Below, piece after piece: positions 44,985-54,606 of a stretch of DNA of 64,000 nt. Origin of the DNA: CAYNEO01 sp964396245 (GTDB lineage: Bacteria; Zixibacteria; MSB-5A5; GN15; FEB-12); NCBI GenBank assembly GCA_964396245.1, contig CAYNEO010000002.1, positions 82,187 to 146,186 on the forward strand, written 5' to 3'. Position 1 is the stretch's first letter; every line of letters begins with the position of its first letter. The position numbers and the translations under genes are program-made. The notes under the pieces were generated by a model. It was given only the letters and a program-made list of their open reading frames with translations. It did not search any database and was not told the DNA's origin.

Positions 44985-46673
44985 TTAGAGGAGAGCCTGC
45001 AAGCCCCCACCAACCACCTTTACATCTTTGTATCCGCCGGCTTTCAAAATTACCGCCGCCTGGTACGCCCGGGCACCTCTCTTACACAAAACAACCAGGG
45101 GTTTTCCATTCGGGATATCGGCCAGCCGACCCTTGAGGTAGTTCAGCGGGACGGCAATAATCTCGCTATCCCGATTTCCGGCGATATTGGACAACGATTC
45201 TGCTTCGATCTCATCCGGTTCGCGTACATCGACAAAGATTGCCGCGTCGGCCCCGTTGAGAATCGCATCCGGCGAAACGAAATTCATCCCTCGTTGCAGG
45301 GCGCGGGCGATGCCGGCCATATGATGCAAGGGATCAAGCGCTTCGGAAAACGGCGGGGCGTACGCCTGCTCGAAGTCAAACAGGTCCTCAACCGCACCTT
45401 TTCTCTGGAGGAACGATGAGAATACATCGATTCGCCGGCAAATATCTCCGGCTCCGACTGCCTGCAGACCAAGGAGAGCATCAGTCCGCTCGTCGTAGAC
45501 CATTTTCAGAACAAACGACTTAGCTTCGGGGAAATAGTCCGGCTTATCGGTGAATGATCCCCAGACGGCTTTTGTTTTCAGACCGGCTGCGGACGCAGCC
45601 CGTTCGTTCAAGCCGACCGAGCCGACATTCAGGTCAAACATCCGCAGGATGCATGCACCCAATACACCCGGGAAGCGAGTCTCGTGACCGGAAAGATTCT
45701 CGGCGATCACCCTGCCGTGCCTGTTTGCGATAGATCCCATCGGCAGGTAGAGCGTACCACCGGTCAGCTGATGAGTCGATTCCACGCAGTCTCCGCCGGC
45801 GTAAATTTCAGGATCGGAGGTCCGCATGGTGTCATCGACAACAATTCCACCATATGAACCGATCTCGAGACCGGCCTCGCGAGCCAGGTCAACGTTCGGA
45901 TGCACGCCAACACAGAGGAAGACATAGTCGACGGCTATCGGATCATGGTCGCACGTGCGAACTACCGGGCGACCGTCTTCACCCAACTCGATCTTCTCCA
46001 CGGCGCAATCGGTCCAGACCTGAATATCCCGCCGGGACATGTCTCGCTCCACGATGGCGGCCATTTCAGGGTCAAGGACATACGGGAGTATTTGATTTTC
46101 TTTTTCGATAACGGTTGCGGCTATGCCCCACATGTCGGTGACAGCTTCGGCAAGTTCACAACCGATGAAACCGCTGCCAACTATCGCCACCTCGCCAATC
46201 TGCCCCTTCTCGGCCACCTTACGAAATTCCCGGGCATCCTCAGGGCGGGTGAATGACCGGATAAACGGACTATCGCCGACTTCGAAATGCGGCATGTTGG
46301 GCAGAGCGCCGGTCGCCAGTACGAGCTTATCATACTGGTGCTCGAATATCTCGTCGGTCGCCAGCATTCTGACGGTAACCGTTTTTCGGTCGCGGTCAAT
46401 CCGGACGGCTTCGGCGCCGGTCACGGCTTCGAAGCCGCGTGACGAGCGAAAGAAGTCGGCGTCGCGCGTGACACCGAAAGCGGTTTTCAGCAACTCCTCA
46501 AAGCCGCTGATCTCACCGGAGGCGAAAAACGGCATGCCACAGGTGGCATAGGACAGCTCGTCTTCCTTTTGATAAAGCGTGATAGACGCCTCCGGGAGCC
46601 GACGCGCAAGCGTAGCCGCGGCTTTTGGTCCGGCAGCAACGCCGCCGATGATGACAAAATCAGACTTCTTCAT
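44985..46673 (-). CDS. FAD-dependent NAD(P)-disulfide oxidoreductase with C-terminal rhodanese domain
   Basis: A 562-residue fusion. Residues 1-~445 are a CoA-disulfide reductase/NADH-polysulfide reductase-type flavoprotein. The FAD motif is VIIGGVAAGPKAAA, the redox Cys lies in SYATCGMPFF, and the second dinucleotide fold is VAIVGSGFIGCELAEAV. Residues ~470-562 form a rhodanese with the active loop CKRGARA. Relatives such as Npsr reduce polysulfide or CoA persulfide. It follows dsrP after 102 bp with a hairpin between, and could process sulfane sulfur released from DsrC. Confidence 0.87.
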   Translation of the reverse strand: MKKSDFVIIGGVAAGPKAAATLARRLPEASITLYQKEDELSYATCGMPFFASGEISGFEELLKTAFGVTRDADFFRSSRGFEAVTGAEAVRIDRDRKTVTVRMLATDEIFEHQYDKLVLATGALPNMPHFEVGDSPFIRSFTRPEDAREFRKVAEKGQIGEVAIVGSGFIGCELAEAVTDMWGIAATVIEKENQILPYVLDPEMAAIVERDMSRRDIQVWTDCAVEKIELGEDGRPVVRTCDHDPIAVDYVFLCVGVHPNVDLAREAGLEIGSYGGIVVDDTMRTSDPEIYAGGDCVESTHQLTGGTLYLPMGSIANRHGRVIAENLSGHETRFPGVLGACILRMFDLNVGSVGLNERAASAAGLKTKAVWGSFTDKPDYFPEAKSFVLKMVYDERTDALLGLQAVGAGDICRRIDVFSSFLQRKGAVEDLFDFEQAYAPPFSEALDPLHHMAGIARALQRGMNFVSPDAILNGADAAIFVDVREPDEIEAESLSNIAGNRDSEIIAVPLNYLKGRLADIPNGKPLVVLCKRGARAYQAAVILKAGGYKDVKVVGGGLQALL

Positions 46674-46689
46674 GTTTCTCTACGTAGAA

Positions 46690-46712
46690 GGGACCGCCCG
46701 TTGCGCGGTCCC
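46690..46712 (-). terminator. Hairpin between dsrP and the FAD/rhodanese gene
   Basis: GGGACCGC and GCGGTCCC form an 8-bp GC-rich stem with a 7-nt loop. Only a weak T-rich tail follows on the minus strand, so it may act as a partial terminator or RNA-processing site. Confidence 0.5.
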
Positions 46713-46775
46713 TCCGTCTATTTTCATCGAGCCCGGCGATGATCATTCTCTACCGGGCCATCTTCCATTTCTGTT

Positions 46776-47987
46776 TCAGTGCTGACCGGTCGGCTCGACG
46801 ATATCCTTCGGCTTTTCCGCGACATACCCGTGTTCATAGATCTGCCCGCGAACCGAGAGCGCGACCTTATAGAGTATCGTCACGATTAAGGCACCGAACG
46901 CGTACACGCCTACCGAAATCAGGAACTCGGGCCAGGTCGGCCAGTACTCGATTACCTCTCCAAGCGGGCTCGGGACGAAACCGGCTATAACCAGACCGAG
47001 TCCCTTGTCGATCCACAGCGCGACAAATACGGCCACGCACGCCACCGCCAGCCACTTCAGGTTGTGCCGGATCTTTGGAACCAGGAGCATGATCAACGAG
47101 ACGATCGACAATATCACCGATATCCACATCCAGGGAGCGAGGATGGTGTGACCTTCCAGACCGAAATACAGGTACTCGAAATGAGTAACGTGTTCCGGTA
47201 TGTTGGAGTAGAAGGCGGTGAACACTTCCATCAGGACGAAAAACACGTTCACGGCCATGGCATAGGTCACGATCAAGCCGAGCTTCTGGATAGGGTTGTA
47301 GCCCGCATCGAACTTCGTGTATTTCCGCAGGATGAGACACAGGATAATCAACAGTGACGGACCGGCCGCAAATGCCGAAGCAAGAAAGCGCGGCGCCAGG
47401 ATAGCAGTCAGCCAGAACGGGCGGGCCGCAAGCCCGGCATACAGAAAAGCCGTCACGGTATGAATGCTGATAGCCCATGGAATAGACAGGATGATAATCG
47501 GCCTTATCCATCTGGGCGGAGCGATCGACTTGCGTTCGGCCCCGAGCGTGATGTGGCTGATGATCACGTTCAACACCAGGTAACCGCCCAACGCTACCGT
47601 ATCCCAGAACATCAGGGAGTGCGGCGTCGGATAGAGAAATACGTTGAGAATACGGAACGGCTGACCCATATCGACAAAGATGAAGGTCATGCAGACGATC
47701 ACCGAACCGATAGCGACGAATTCGCCGAAGATGGTGACCTTGCTGAACTCCTTGTAATTATGCAGGTAGTACGGCAGCACGACCATTACCGCCGACGCCG
47801 CCACACCGACCATGAACGTAAACTGGGCGATATAGAATCCCCAGACAACGTCACGGCTCAACCCGGTAATGGCGAGCCCGAAGTGATACTGTTTGAGGTA
47901 GAACAGGAACCCGACGCCCATAAGGACCAGCAAGAACGCTACCCAACCCCAGTAGCCTTTATTTCCACTCAGTGCTTTTTCAATCAT
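46776..47987 (-). CDS. dsrP: DsrP, membrane quinone-interacting subunit of DsrMKJOP (NrfD-like)
   Basis: A 403-residue protein of about ten membrane helices of the NrfD/PsrC type (opening WGWVAFLLVLMGVGFLFYL). It is the quinone-reactive subunit of the DsrMKJOP complex, which passes electrons between the menaquinone pool, periplasm and cytoplasmic DsrC trisulfide. Length and the segment GRPFRILNVFLYP-like (GQPFRILNVFLYPTPHS) fit. Last gene of dsrMKJOP, 7 bp after dsrO. Confidence 0.94.
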   Translation of the reverse strand: MIEKALSGNKGYWGWVAFLLVLMGVGFLFYLKQYHFGLAITGLSRDVVWGFYIAQFTFMVGVAASAVMVVLPYYLHNYKEFSKVTIFGEFVAIGSVIVCMTFIFVDMGQPFRILNVFLYPTPHSLMFWDTVALGGYLVLNVIISHITLGAERKSIAPPRWIRPIIILSIPWAISIHTVTAFLYAGLAARPFWLTAILAPRFLASAFAAGPSLLIILCLILRKYTKFDAGYNPIQKLGLIVTYAMAVNVFFVLMEVFTAFYSNIPEHVTHFEYLYFGLEGHTILAPWMWISVILSIVSLIMLLVPKIRHNLKWLAVACVAVFVALWIDKGLGLVIAGFVPSPLGEVIEYWPTWPEFLISVGVYAFGALIVTILYKVALSVRGQIYEHGYVAEKPKDIVEPTGQH

Positions 47988-47994
47988 GATGACC

Positions 47995-48771
47995 TCACAC
48001 TATGTAGTAGATCTGGGGTAGAGTCCCGAGACTGGGTTTGCGTCTTATGGCATAATTCTCGGCCAGCAATCGACGGACCTCTGATTCGGAATCTTCGAGA
48101 TCTCCGAAAGTCATCGCACCGTTTTTGCAGGCTTCGACACATGCCGGTATCTGTCCCTTGGCGAGCCGTTCATCGCAGAAAATACATTTCTCGACCACGC
48201 CGCGCATCCGGGTCGGGAAATCTTCCTGTATTTCTTTGATAAATGGTCTGGGGTCACGCCAGTTGAAACTGCGGGCGCCGTAGGGGCACGCGACAACGCA
48301 GTACCGGCAACCGATGCATCGGTGCCAGTCCATCATGACGATGCCGTCACTTTCGCGCTTCCACGTCGCCTGGGTCGGACAGACCCTGACACAGGGCGGG
48401 TTATCGCAGTGGTTACAGAGCACCAGTACCGGCGCTTTTTTCACCTTTTCTTCAAGGTAATCGTAATCCTGTTCTTCGAAGACGTGTTCAAATGGCTCCT
48501 TCCAGATCCATTTGATTTCATCCTTGCGGTTGTCGAATTGCGGGATATTGTGCACCTTATTACAGGCGGCCGCGCAATCGGTACAATCCGGGTGCTCGCG
48601 ACACTTGCGCAGGTCGATCACCATGGCCCACCGACTGGCGACCAATGGCTCTTTATCGGGCGCGAGGTCGATCTTCGGATCCTGGCCGAGGACCTTAGAC
48701 GGGTTCCCGGTGGCCAGTCCGACCGCGGTAAGCCCCGCGAGCTTGACGAAATTTCTTCTATTGAGTGGCAT
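47995..48771 (-). CDS. dsrO: DsrO, periplasmic ferredoxin-like Fe-S subunit
   Basis: A 258-residue protein. The start at 48771 gives a twin-arginine signal with RRNFVKLAG and a hydrophobic stretch, so it is exported folded by Tat. A longer open frame to 48939 lies within dsrJ and is unlikely to be real. Four cysteine motifs (including CADCAAACNKVHN-like, CNHCDNPPCVRVCP, CIGCRYCVVACPYGARS) bind [4Fe-4S] clusters as in HybA/DmsB-type ferredoxins. It connects DsrJ with DsrP. Overlaps dsrJ by 14 bp. Confidence 0.93.
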   Translation of the reverse strand: MPLNRRNFVKLAGLTAVGLATGNPSKVLGQDPKIDLAPDKEPLVASRWAMVIDLRKCREHPDCTDCAAACNKVHNIPQFDNRKDEIKWIWKEPFEHVFEEQDYDYLEEKVKKAPVLVLCNHCDNPPCVRVCPTQATWKRESDGIVMMDWHRCIGCRYCVVACPYGARSFNWRDPRPFIKEIQEDFPTRMRGVVEKCIFCDERLAKGQIPACVEACKNGAMTFGDLEDSESEVRRLLAENYAIRRKPSLGTLPQIYYIV

Positions 48772-49128
48772 TGCCGGCCTCCTTCGGGATGACATGACAC
48801 TGCCAGCAGTACGGATCCACACCCATAAAAGTGTGACACCGGTCGCAGAATTGCTCCTTGTTGGCATTGCAGTCGAGACAGGTGTTACTGAGGCTGCGCT
48901 CGATGCGATGCCCGGAGGCATCGACATAGAACCGGTCACCGTTTCTCACCACCACATCACGCCACTCGTTGAGTAAATCCATGTGATAGGCTTTCATATA
49001 AGCCGTATCCCTGACACATTCCTCACCCTTGACCGGCTTTGCCAGTTCCGGTACATAGGTCGCCTTTCCTTTGGCGAAATTGTACCACACCGGGAAAGAG
49101 ATCAGGCCGAGGAAGATGATCAGGCCGA

Positions 49129-49153
<25 letters not shown>
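48758..49153 (-). CDS. dsrJ: DsrJ, periplasmic multiheme cytochrome c subunit
   Basis: A 131-residue cytochrome c held by an N-terminal anchor (residues ~7-27, IIIGLIIFLGLISFPVWYNF). Heme motifs CDRCH (103-107) and CWQCH (116-120) are intact. The third expected motif reads CLDCN (92-96): Asn replaces the axial His (codon AAT at 48866-48868). Cys46 could serve as the unusual Cys ligand known in DsrJ. So this copy has two canonical heme sites and one altered site. Overlaps dsrK by 25 bp. Confidence 0.9.
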
Positions 49154-50766
<1,613 letters not shown>

Positions 50767-50769
50767 TGT

Positions 50770-51762
50770 TTATTCCTTCTCCACTGGCATGTCGGCGGCC
50801 TTCATGACTTCCCGGAATTCGTCCTCGTACTCCTCGTAGGTGTGTACTTTCACCGGATAATCCCAGGGGTTGACATGTCGACGCATGCGATTGTTGTTGG
50901 CCAGATTCCTGGTCGGGCTCATAAAGACGCCGCCCAGATGCATCAGCTTGCTGAATGGAAAGTAGGCCAGTAGGATGCTGACCATGAACAGGTGGATAAA
51001 GAACATGGTATCGATCCCGGCAGGTACTACTGGATGGAGGCTTATCAGGCCGGTTGCCAGTTCCTTGACCGAGATCAGGGTCGTTTTCGTGAAATAGCGA
51101 AGCAGTATTCCTGTCGTGACAATAGCCCCGATGAGATACAGGGGGAAATAGTCGGCAGGCAGGGAGATATACCTTACCTGCGGAATCAAAACACGACGCA
51201 GGAAGAGATAAGACAGCGTCACGACGACGATGATGTCCGTGAGGTAGATAATCGGCAGACCTACCTGGAAAAAGCCGTCGAGATTCTGCAGTCCGAGTAC
51301 CCACGAGGGGACCGGCTCCGCGAAAAACTTGAAGTGCCGGATCACGATAACCAGCAGAGACCAGTGGAATGCCAGACCGGCTGCCCAGAGCCATTTCGTG
51401 CTTCCGTAGACCAGCCGGGGACCATTCTTGAGTTCCATCCTGGTATTGCGGAAGAGCGACCGGAAGAACAGTACCTCGAGGGCCATGCGACCGATCACGC
51501 CCCAGATGTTGTGCGGGCTTTCGAGATTGTTCGACTTTATCCATGGCAACGACTTCTGCTGCCCGGTCGTCGTGGTGATACGAAATGGCACAGGGGATCC
51601 GGCCCATTTGATGATTCGGTACACGAAACCAATCAGAAAAGTGGCTATAGCGATATAGGGAATAATGATGCCGAAGACATAGGTCCAGCCGAATCCCGCT
51701 ACACCCAGAGTGACTATTCCGATCAGAACGAGCACCGCTATAAGGGGAACGAGGGCCTTCAT
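50770..51762 (-). CDS. dsrM: DsrM, membrane cytochrome b subunit of DsrMKJOP
   Basis: A 330-residue cytochrome b of the NarI/HdrE type, with about six helices and histidines in the SLLVIVIRHFKFF and MFFIHLFMVSILLAYFPFSKLMHLGGVF segments that can bind two b hemes. It exchanges electrons with menaquinol and pairs with DsrK. Its start overlaps the RsbRD-like gene by 4 bp. Confidence 0.94.
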   Translation of the reverse strand: MKALVPLIAVLVLIGIVTLGVAGFGWTYVFGIIIPYIAIATFLIGFVYRIIKWAGSPVPFRITTTTGQQKSLPWIKSNNLESPHNIWGVIGRMALEVLFFRSLFRNTRMELKNGPRLVYGSTKWLWAAGLAFHWSLLVIVIRHFKFFAEPVPSWVLGLQNLDGFFQVGLPIIYLTDIIVVVTLSYLFLRRVLIPQVRYISLPADYFPLYLIGAIVTTGILLRYFTKTTLISVKELATGLISLHPVVPAGIDTMFFIHLFMVSILLAYFPFSKLMHLGGVFMSPTRNLANNNRMRRHVNPWDYPVKVHTYEEYEDEFREVMKAADMPVEKE

Positions 51763-52325
51763 GAACCGTCTCCTCCCTTCTTCTGAGTGATCGTGTTGAT
51801 TTCGTTGATTAGTTGGTCGGGCGCCGGCTCGAGTCGCTGAGCCCGCATCCGGTCATAGGCGGCCGATGCGCGCTTGATCTCATTGATCCTGATCTCAGAG
51901 ATCTTTTCCCGGCACCGCATATATGAATCGAACGCTATCAGGGCGAGTTGATCGATTTTAGTCTCGATCTCCGGCAATTCCTGAACCAACGACAGGTCCA
52001 AATGCAGTTTGCCAAGTTCGTCCCTGATCGCACGCTTCAACAAATATACAAAATGCACGGCCTGTGACGGTGCGAAGTCCTGAACGGCACGGATTCTGAC
52101 AATATTGTCAATCGGTTCGCAACAGGCGTTGATGTCTTCGCTCTCGAGAAGAGCATCAAAGAGCACTTCGGTCTCCCTGATAAGCGTATGCCCCACGGGG
52201 TTCTGGAACCGGTCCTTCTCGCGTCGGAGAAAGCGGTTCGTCTCGTTCGGGTAACTTGCAAAAATCAGGTCGAGCCAGTGGCGAACAATCGCGGCCTTAC
52301 TCGTTTTCAGTTGATCCTGAACCAT
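51759..52325 (-). CDS. RsbRD N-terminal-domain protein preceding dsrM
   Basis: A 188-residue all-helical protein. The opening (KAAIVRHWLDLIFASYP, FLRREKDRFQNPVGHTL) matches the RsbRD N-terminal domain, a non-heme globin-like sensor fold. This position, just upstream of dsrMKJOP, is also seen in cultivated sulfate reducers, so it may regulate or assemble the complex. The exact role is unknown. Coupled to dsrM by a 4-bp overlap. Confidence 0.82.
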   Translation of the reverse strand: MVQDQLKTSKAAIVRHWLDLIFASYPNETNRFLRREKDRFQNPVGHTLIRETEVLFDALLESEDINACCEPIDNIVRIRAVQDFAPSQAVHFVYLLKRAIRDELGKLHLDLSLVQELPEIETKIDQLALIAFDSYMRCREKISEIRINEIKRASAAYDRMRAQRLEPAPDQLINEINTITQKKGGDGS

Positions 52326-52389
52326 GGTCCATCCCGGCTTTCTTGGCGTGTCGGTTTCGGTACCGGCACTCCGGAAAACGCACTCTCAT

Positions 52390-52423
52390 AAAAAAGTCCG
52401 GAGAAAATCGTCGTTCCCCGGAC
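52390..52423 (-). terminator. Intrinsic terminator/attenuator after dsrC
   Basis: GTCCGG (52396-52401) and CCGGAC (52418-52423) form a stem extended by A-T pairs, followed on the minus strand by six T. It separates dsrC from the RsbRD-dsrMKJOP genes. Partial read-through would give more dsrC than membrane complex. Confidence 0.8.
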
Positions 52424-52443
52424 CTGCATGTTAATCCTGTGAC

Positions 52444-52761
52444 CTATACGCAGCCAGTCGGCTTGGCCAGTCCGGCGACTTTGCAGGCGCCCTTGGCCGG
52501 TCCCGACGGGAACAGTTCGTATACTTTCTTCAGCGGGAAGCCGGTCTCTTTGCAGAGCTTCCGAATCATGGGAGCAATACCGAATTTCAGGTAATATTCA
52601 CGAAGATAGTTTACCAGTTTCCAGTGCTCTTCGGTCAGGTTTTCAACGCCTTCGGTCGTGGCCAGAGCCTTGGCAACTTCCTCATTCCATTGCTCCGGTT
52701 CCTGCATGAAACCGTCTTCGTCGACTTCGATCTTTATTTCGCCGTGTTCGAATATCGGCAT
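52444..52761 (-). CDS. dsrC: DsrC, sulfur carrier/physiological substrate of dissimilatory sulfite reductase
   Basis: A 105-residue DsrC. Starting at the ATG at 52761, the two redox cysteines fall at residues 93 and 104, separated by ten residues and with Cys104 second to last (GACKVAGLAKPTGCV), exactly as in functional DsrC. An AGGAGG site lies 8 bp upstream. The in-frame TTG at 52767 is too close to that site. DsrC accepts sulfite sulfur from DsrAB as a trisulfide that DsrK reduces. It sits after dsrL. Confidence 0.97.
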   Translation of the reverse strand: MPIFEHGEIKIEVDEDGFMQEPEQWNEEVAKALATTEGVENLTEEHWKLVNYLREYYLKFGIAPMIRKLCKETGFPLKKVYELFPSGPAKGACKVAGLAKPTGCV

Positions 52762-52769
52762 GATCAAGT

Positions 52770-52775
52770 CCTCCT
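52770..52775 (-). promoter_or_regulatory. Strong ribosome binding site of dsrC
   Basis: AGGAGG on the minus strand, 8 bp before the ATG that gives the canonical Cys93/Cys104 numbering. It decides between the ATG at 52761 and the TTG at 52767. Confidence 0.8.
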
Positions 52776-52820
52776 AATTGAGTTGTTACTTCTATATGTT
52801 TGTCTACTGTAATTTTTCAT

Positions 52821-54503
52821 TTATCGCATTTCGATGTATCCGCAGGGGCACTGTTCACCACATTTCTTGCAGCCCTTGCAAAATTCCATCTTAATCTTAT
52901 ACGGTTCGCCCTTCACCAACGGCTTGATGATCGCGTTGTCCTGGCAGTAGCTCCAGCATGTTCCACAGTCGAAACAGAGGCCGCAACTCATGCAGCGTTT
53001 AGCTACGGCTACGGCTTCTTCCTGAGTCAGCGTCTTGCTGACTTCGGTATCAAGAGCCTTGAGCCGCTCCTCGACTTCCGTCTCGGTAACAGAGCCAGGC
53101 TGATTGGCCTCGTAATAAGTGAGCTGCATCTTGTCGGTGCGGATTAGCGGCATATCAGGCTCTTTATTCATCGGCTCATTCGTGATCATTTCGTGAATGG
53201 CCTCGGCGGCCTTGCGACCGTGGAAAACAGCCGTAACTGCAATATCCAGATTCAGGTTGTCACCGCCGGAGTAGATAGCCTCTTGTTTCGTCTGGAATTT
53301 CTCATCCGTCTTGATCCAGTCACGTCCTTCTTTCAGATCCTCGAAGCCGGTGAAGTCCGGTTCCTGGCTGATGGCCGCGATGATTGTATGGCATTCCAGA
53401 TCGTAGGTGTCGCCTTCAATCGGCACCGGGCGACGGCGTCCGGAGTCATCCGGTTCGCCCAGTTCCATCCGCTGGCATTTCATGCCTGTGGCCTTTTCGC
53501 CGTCGCGATAAATTTCCAGCGGGGCAGCAAGGAACTCGATCTTGACACCCTCGGCAAGAGCGCCCTCGACTTCTTCATCGATTGCAGGCATTTCCGTACG
53601 GGTGCGGCGATAGAGAATGGTGACATCGGCACCCAGGCGCCGTGACACACGAGCCGCATCGATAGCGGTGTCACCGCCGCCGATCACGATAACCTTGCCC
53701 CCGACATCGATCATTTCACCGCAGTTGATGCTGTGCAGGAACTCGGTGCCGGTGTACACGTTTTCGGCATCCTCGCCTTCGACACGGAGCATCAGTCCCT
53801 TGTGCGCGCCGATTCCGATAAAGATCGCCTTGTATTCCTTTTGCAGGTCCTGGTACGGAATGTCTTTTCCAATGACCGTGTTAGTTTTCAATTCGACGCC
53901 CATATCGAGAATGCGCTGTATCTCGGCATCGAGGACGTTCTGAGGCAGTCGATAATCCGGGATGCCATATCTCAGCATACCACCCGATTTCGGGAATGCT
54001 TCAAACACGGTCACCGGGTATCCGCGCCGCGCCATTTGATAGGCACACGACATGCCGGCCGGACCGGAACCGATAACCGCGATCTTTTCCGCGCGCTTTT
54101 CGTCGGTAAGCTTTTTCGGTTTGAGGCCTTTCTCGAGGGCAAAATCACCGAGGTAGCGTTCGAAGGCGTTGACGGATACGTTCCCTTCGAGTTCACTGCG
54201 ATTGCAGTCGTCCTCGCACGGATGCGGGCAGACCCGGCCAAGAACCGCCGGGAACGGTGATGTCTCCATCCAGATATCGAAGGCTTCTTCAAATGCCTGA
54301 TCGGCCGTCTTCTCGTATGCCTCTGCCTTGTTAACCTTCATCAACGCTTCGCGAATCCGGTTATGATTGGGACAATTATGAATGCACGGAGGCAACTTTT
54401 CTACAAAATACGGCCGAAGATCCGAAGTCTCGGCGCCGCCACCACCGCTGGTACGCGACAGTCCCTTCAGACCTTTCTTCTTCTTTTTGACTACTTTAGC
54501 CAT
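52821..54503 (-). CDS. dsrL: DsrL-like NAD(P)H:acceptor oxidoreductase
   Basis: A 560-residue Fe-S flavoprotein of the GltD/NfnB type. A Lys-rich start (KVVKKKKKGLKGL) is followed by an Fe-S region (CIHNC at 40, CPHPCEDDC at 92-100), an FAD fold (GSGPAG at 145-150), an NAD(P) fold (GGGDTA at 275-280) and a C-terminal ferredoxin with two [4Fe-4S] clusters (CMSCGLCFDCGTCWSYC, CKGCKKCGEQCPCG). This is the DsrL plan. DsrL-1 is typical of sulfur oxidisers; DsrL-2 occurs in some reducers. Here it lies between dsrN and dsrC with dsrD in the same run, so it likely feeds NAD(P)H electrons to DsrAB. Group assignment needs a tree. Confidence 0.88.
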   Translation of the reverse strand: MAKVVKKKKKGLKGLSRTSGGGGAETSDLRPYFVEKLPPCIHNCPNHNRIREALMKVNKAEAYEKTADQAFEEAFDIWMETSPFPAVLGRVCPHPCEDDCNRSELEGNVSVNAFERYLGDFALEKGLKPKKLTDEKRAEKIAVIGSGPAGMSCAYQMARRGYPVTVFEAFPKSGGMLRYGIPDYRLPQNVLDAEIQRILDMGVELKTNTVIGKDIPYQDLQKEYKAIFIGIGAHKGLMLRVEGEDAENVYTGTEFLHSINCGEMIDVGGKVIVIGGGDTAIDAARVSRRLGADVTILYRRTRTEMPAIDEEVEGALAEGVKIEFLAAPLEIYRDGEKATGMKCQRMELGEPDDSGRRRPVPIEGDTYDLECHTIIAAISQEPDFTGFEDLKEGRDWIKTDEKFQTKQEAIYSGGDNLNLDIAVTAVFHGRKAAEAIHEMITNEPMNKEPDMPLIRTDKMQLTYYEANQPGSVTETEVEERLKALDTEVSKTLTQEEAVAVAKRCMSCGLCFDCGTCWSYCQDNAIIKPLVKGEPYKIKMEFCKGCKKCGEQCPCGYIEMR

Positions 54504-54558
54504 GATGCAACCTTCTCGTCGTACGTTTATGGAACGCTGGACATCTCAACCGTTCAAC

Positions 54559-54592
54559 CGCCTGTCGCTTCTCAATGAAAGTGACACAGGCG
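54559..54592 (-). repeat. Stem-loop between dsrN and dsrL
   Basis: CGCCTGT and ACAGGCG plus inner CGCTT/AAGTG pairs with a 2-nt bulge. No T-run follows, so it is more likely an RNA-stability or processing element than a terminator. Confidence 0.45.
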
Positions 54593-54606
54593 AAAATACC
54601 AGTCGT

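Noticed and set aside
48772..48939. N-terminal extension of dsrO
   Set aside because: Lies within dsrJ and precedes the twin-arginine signal; the ATG at 48771 gives the expected Tat start.
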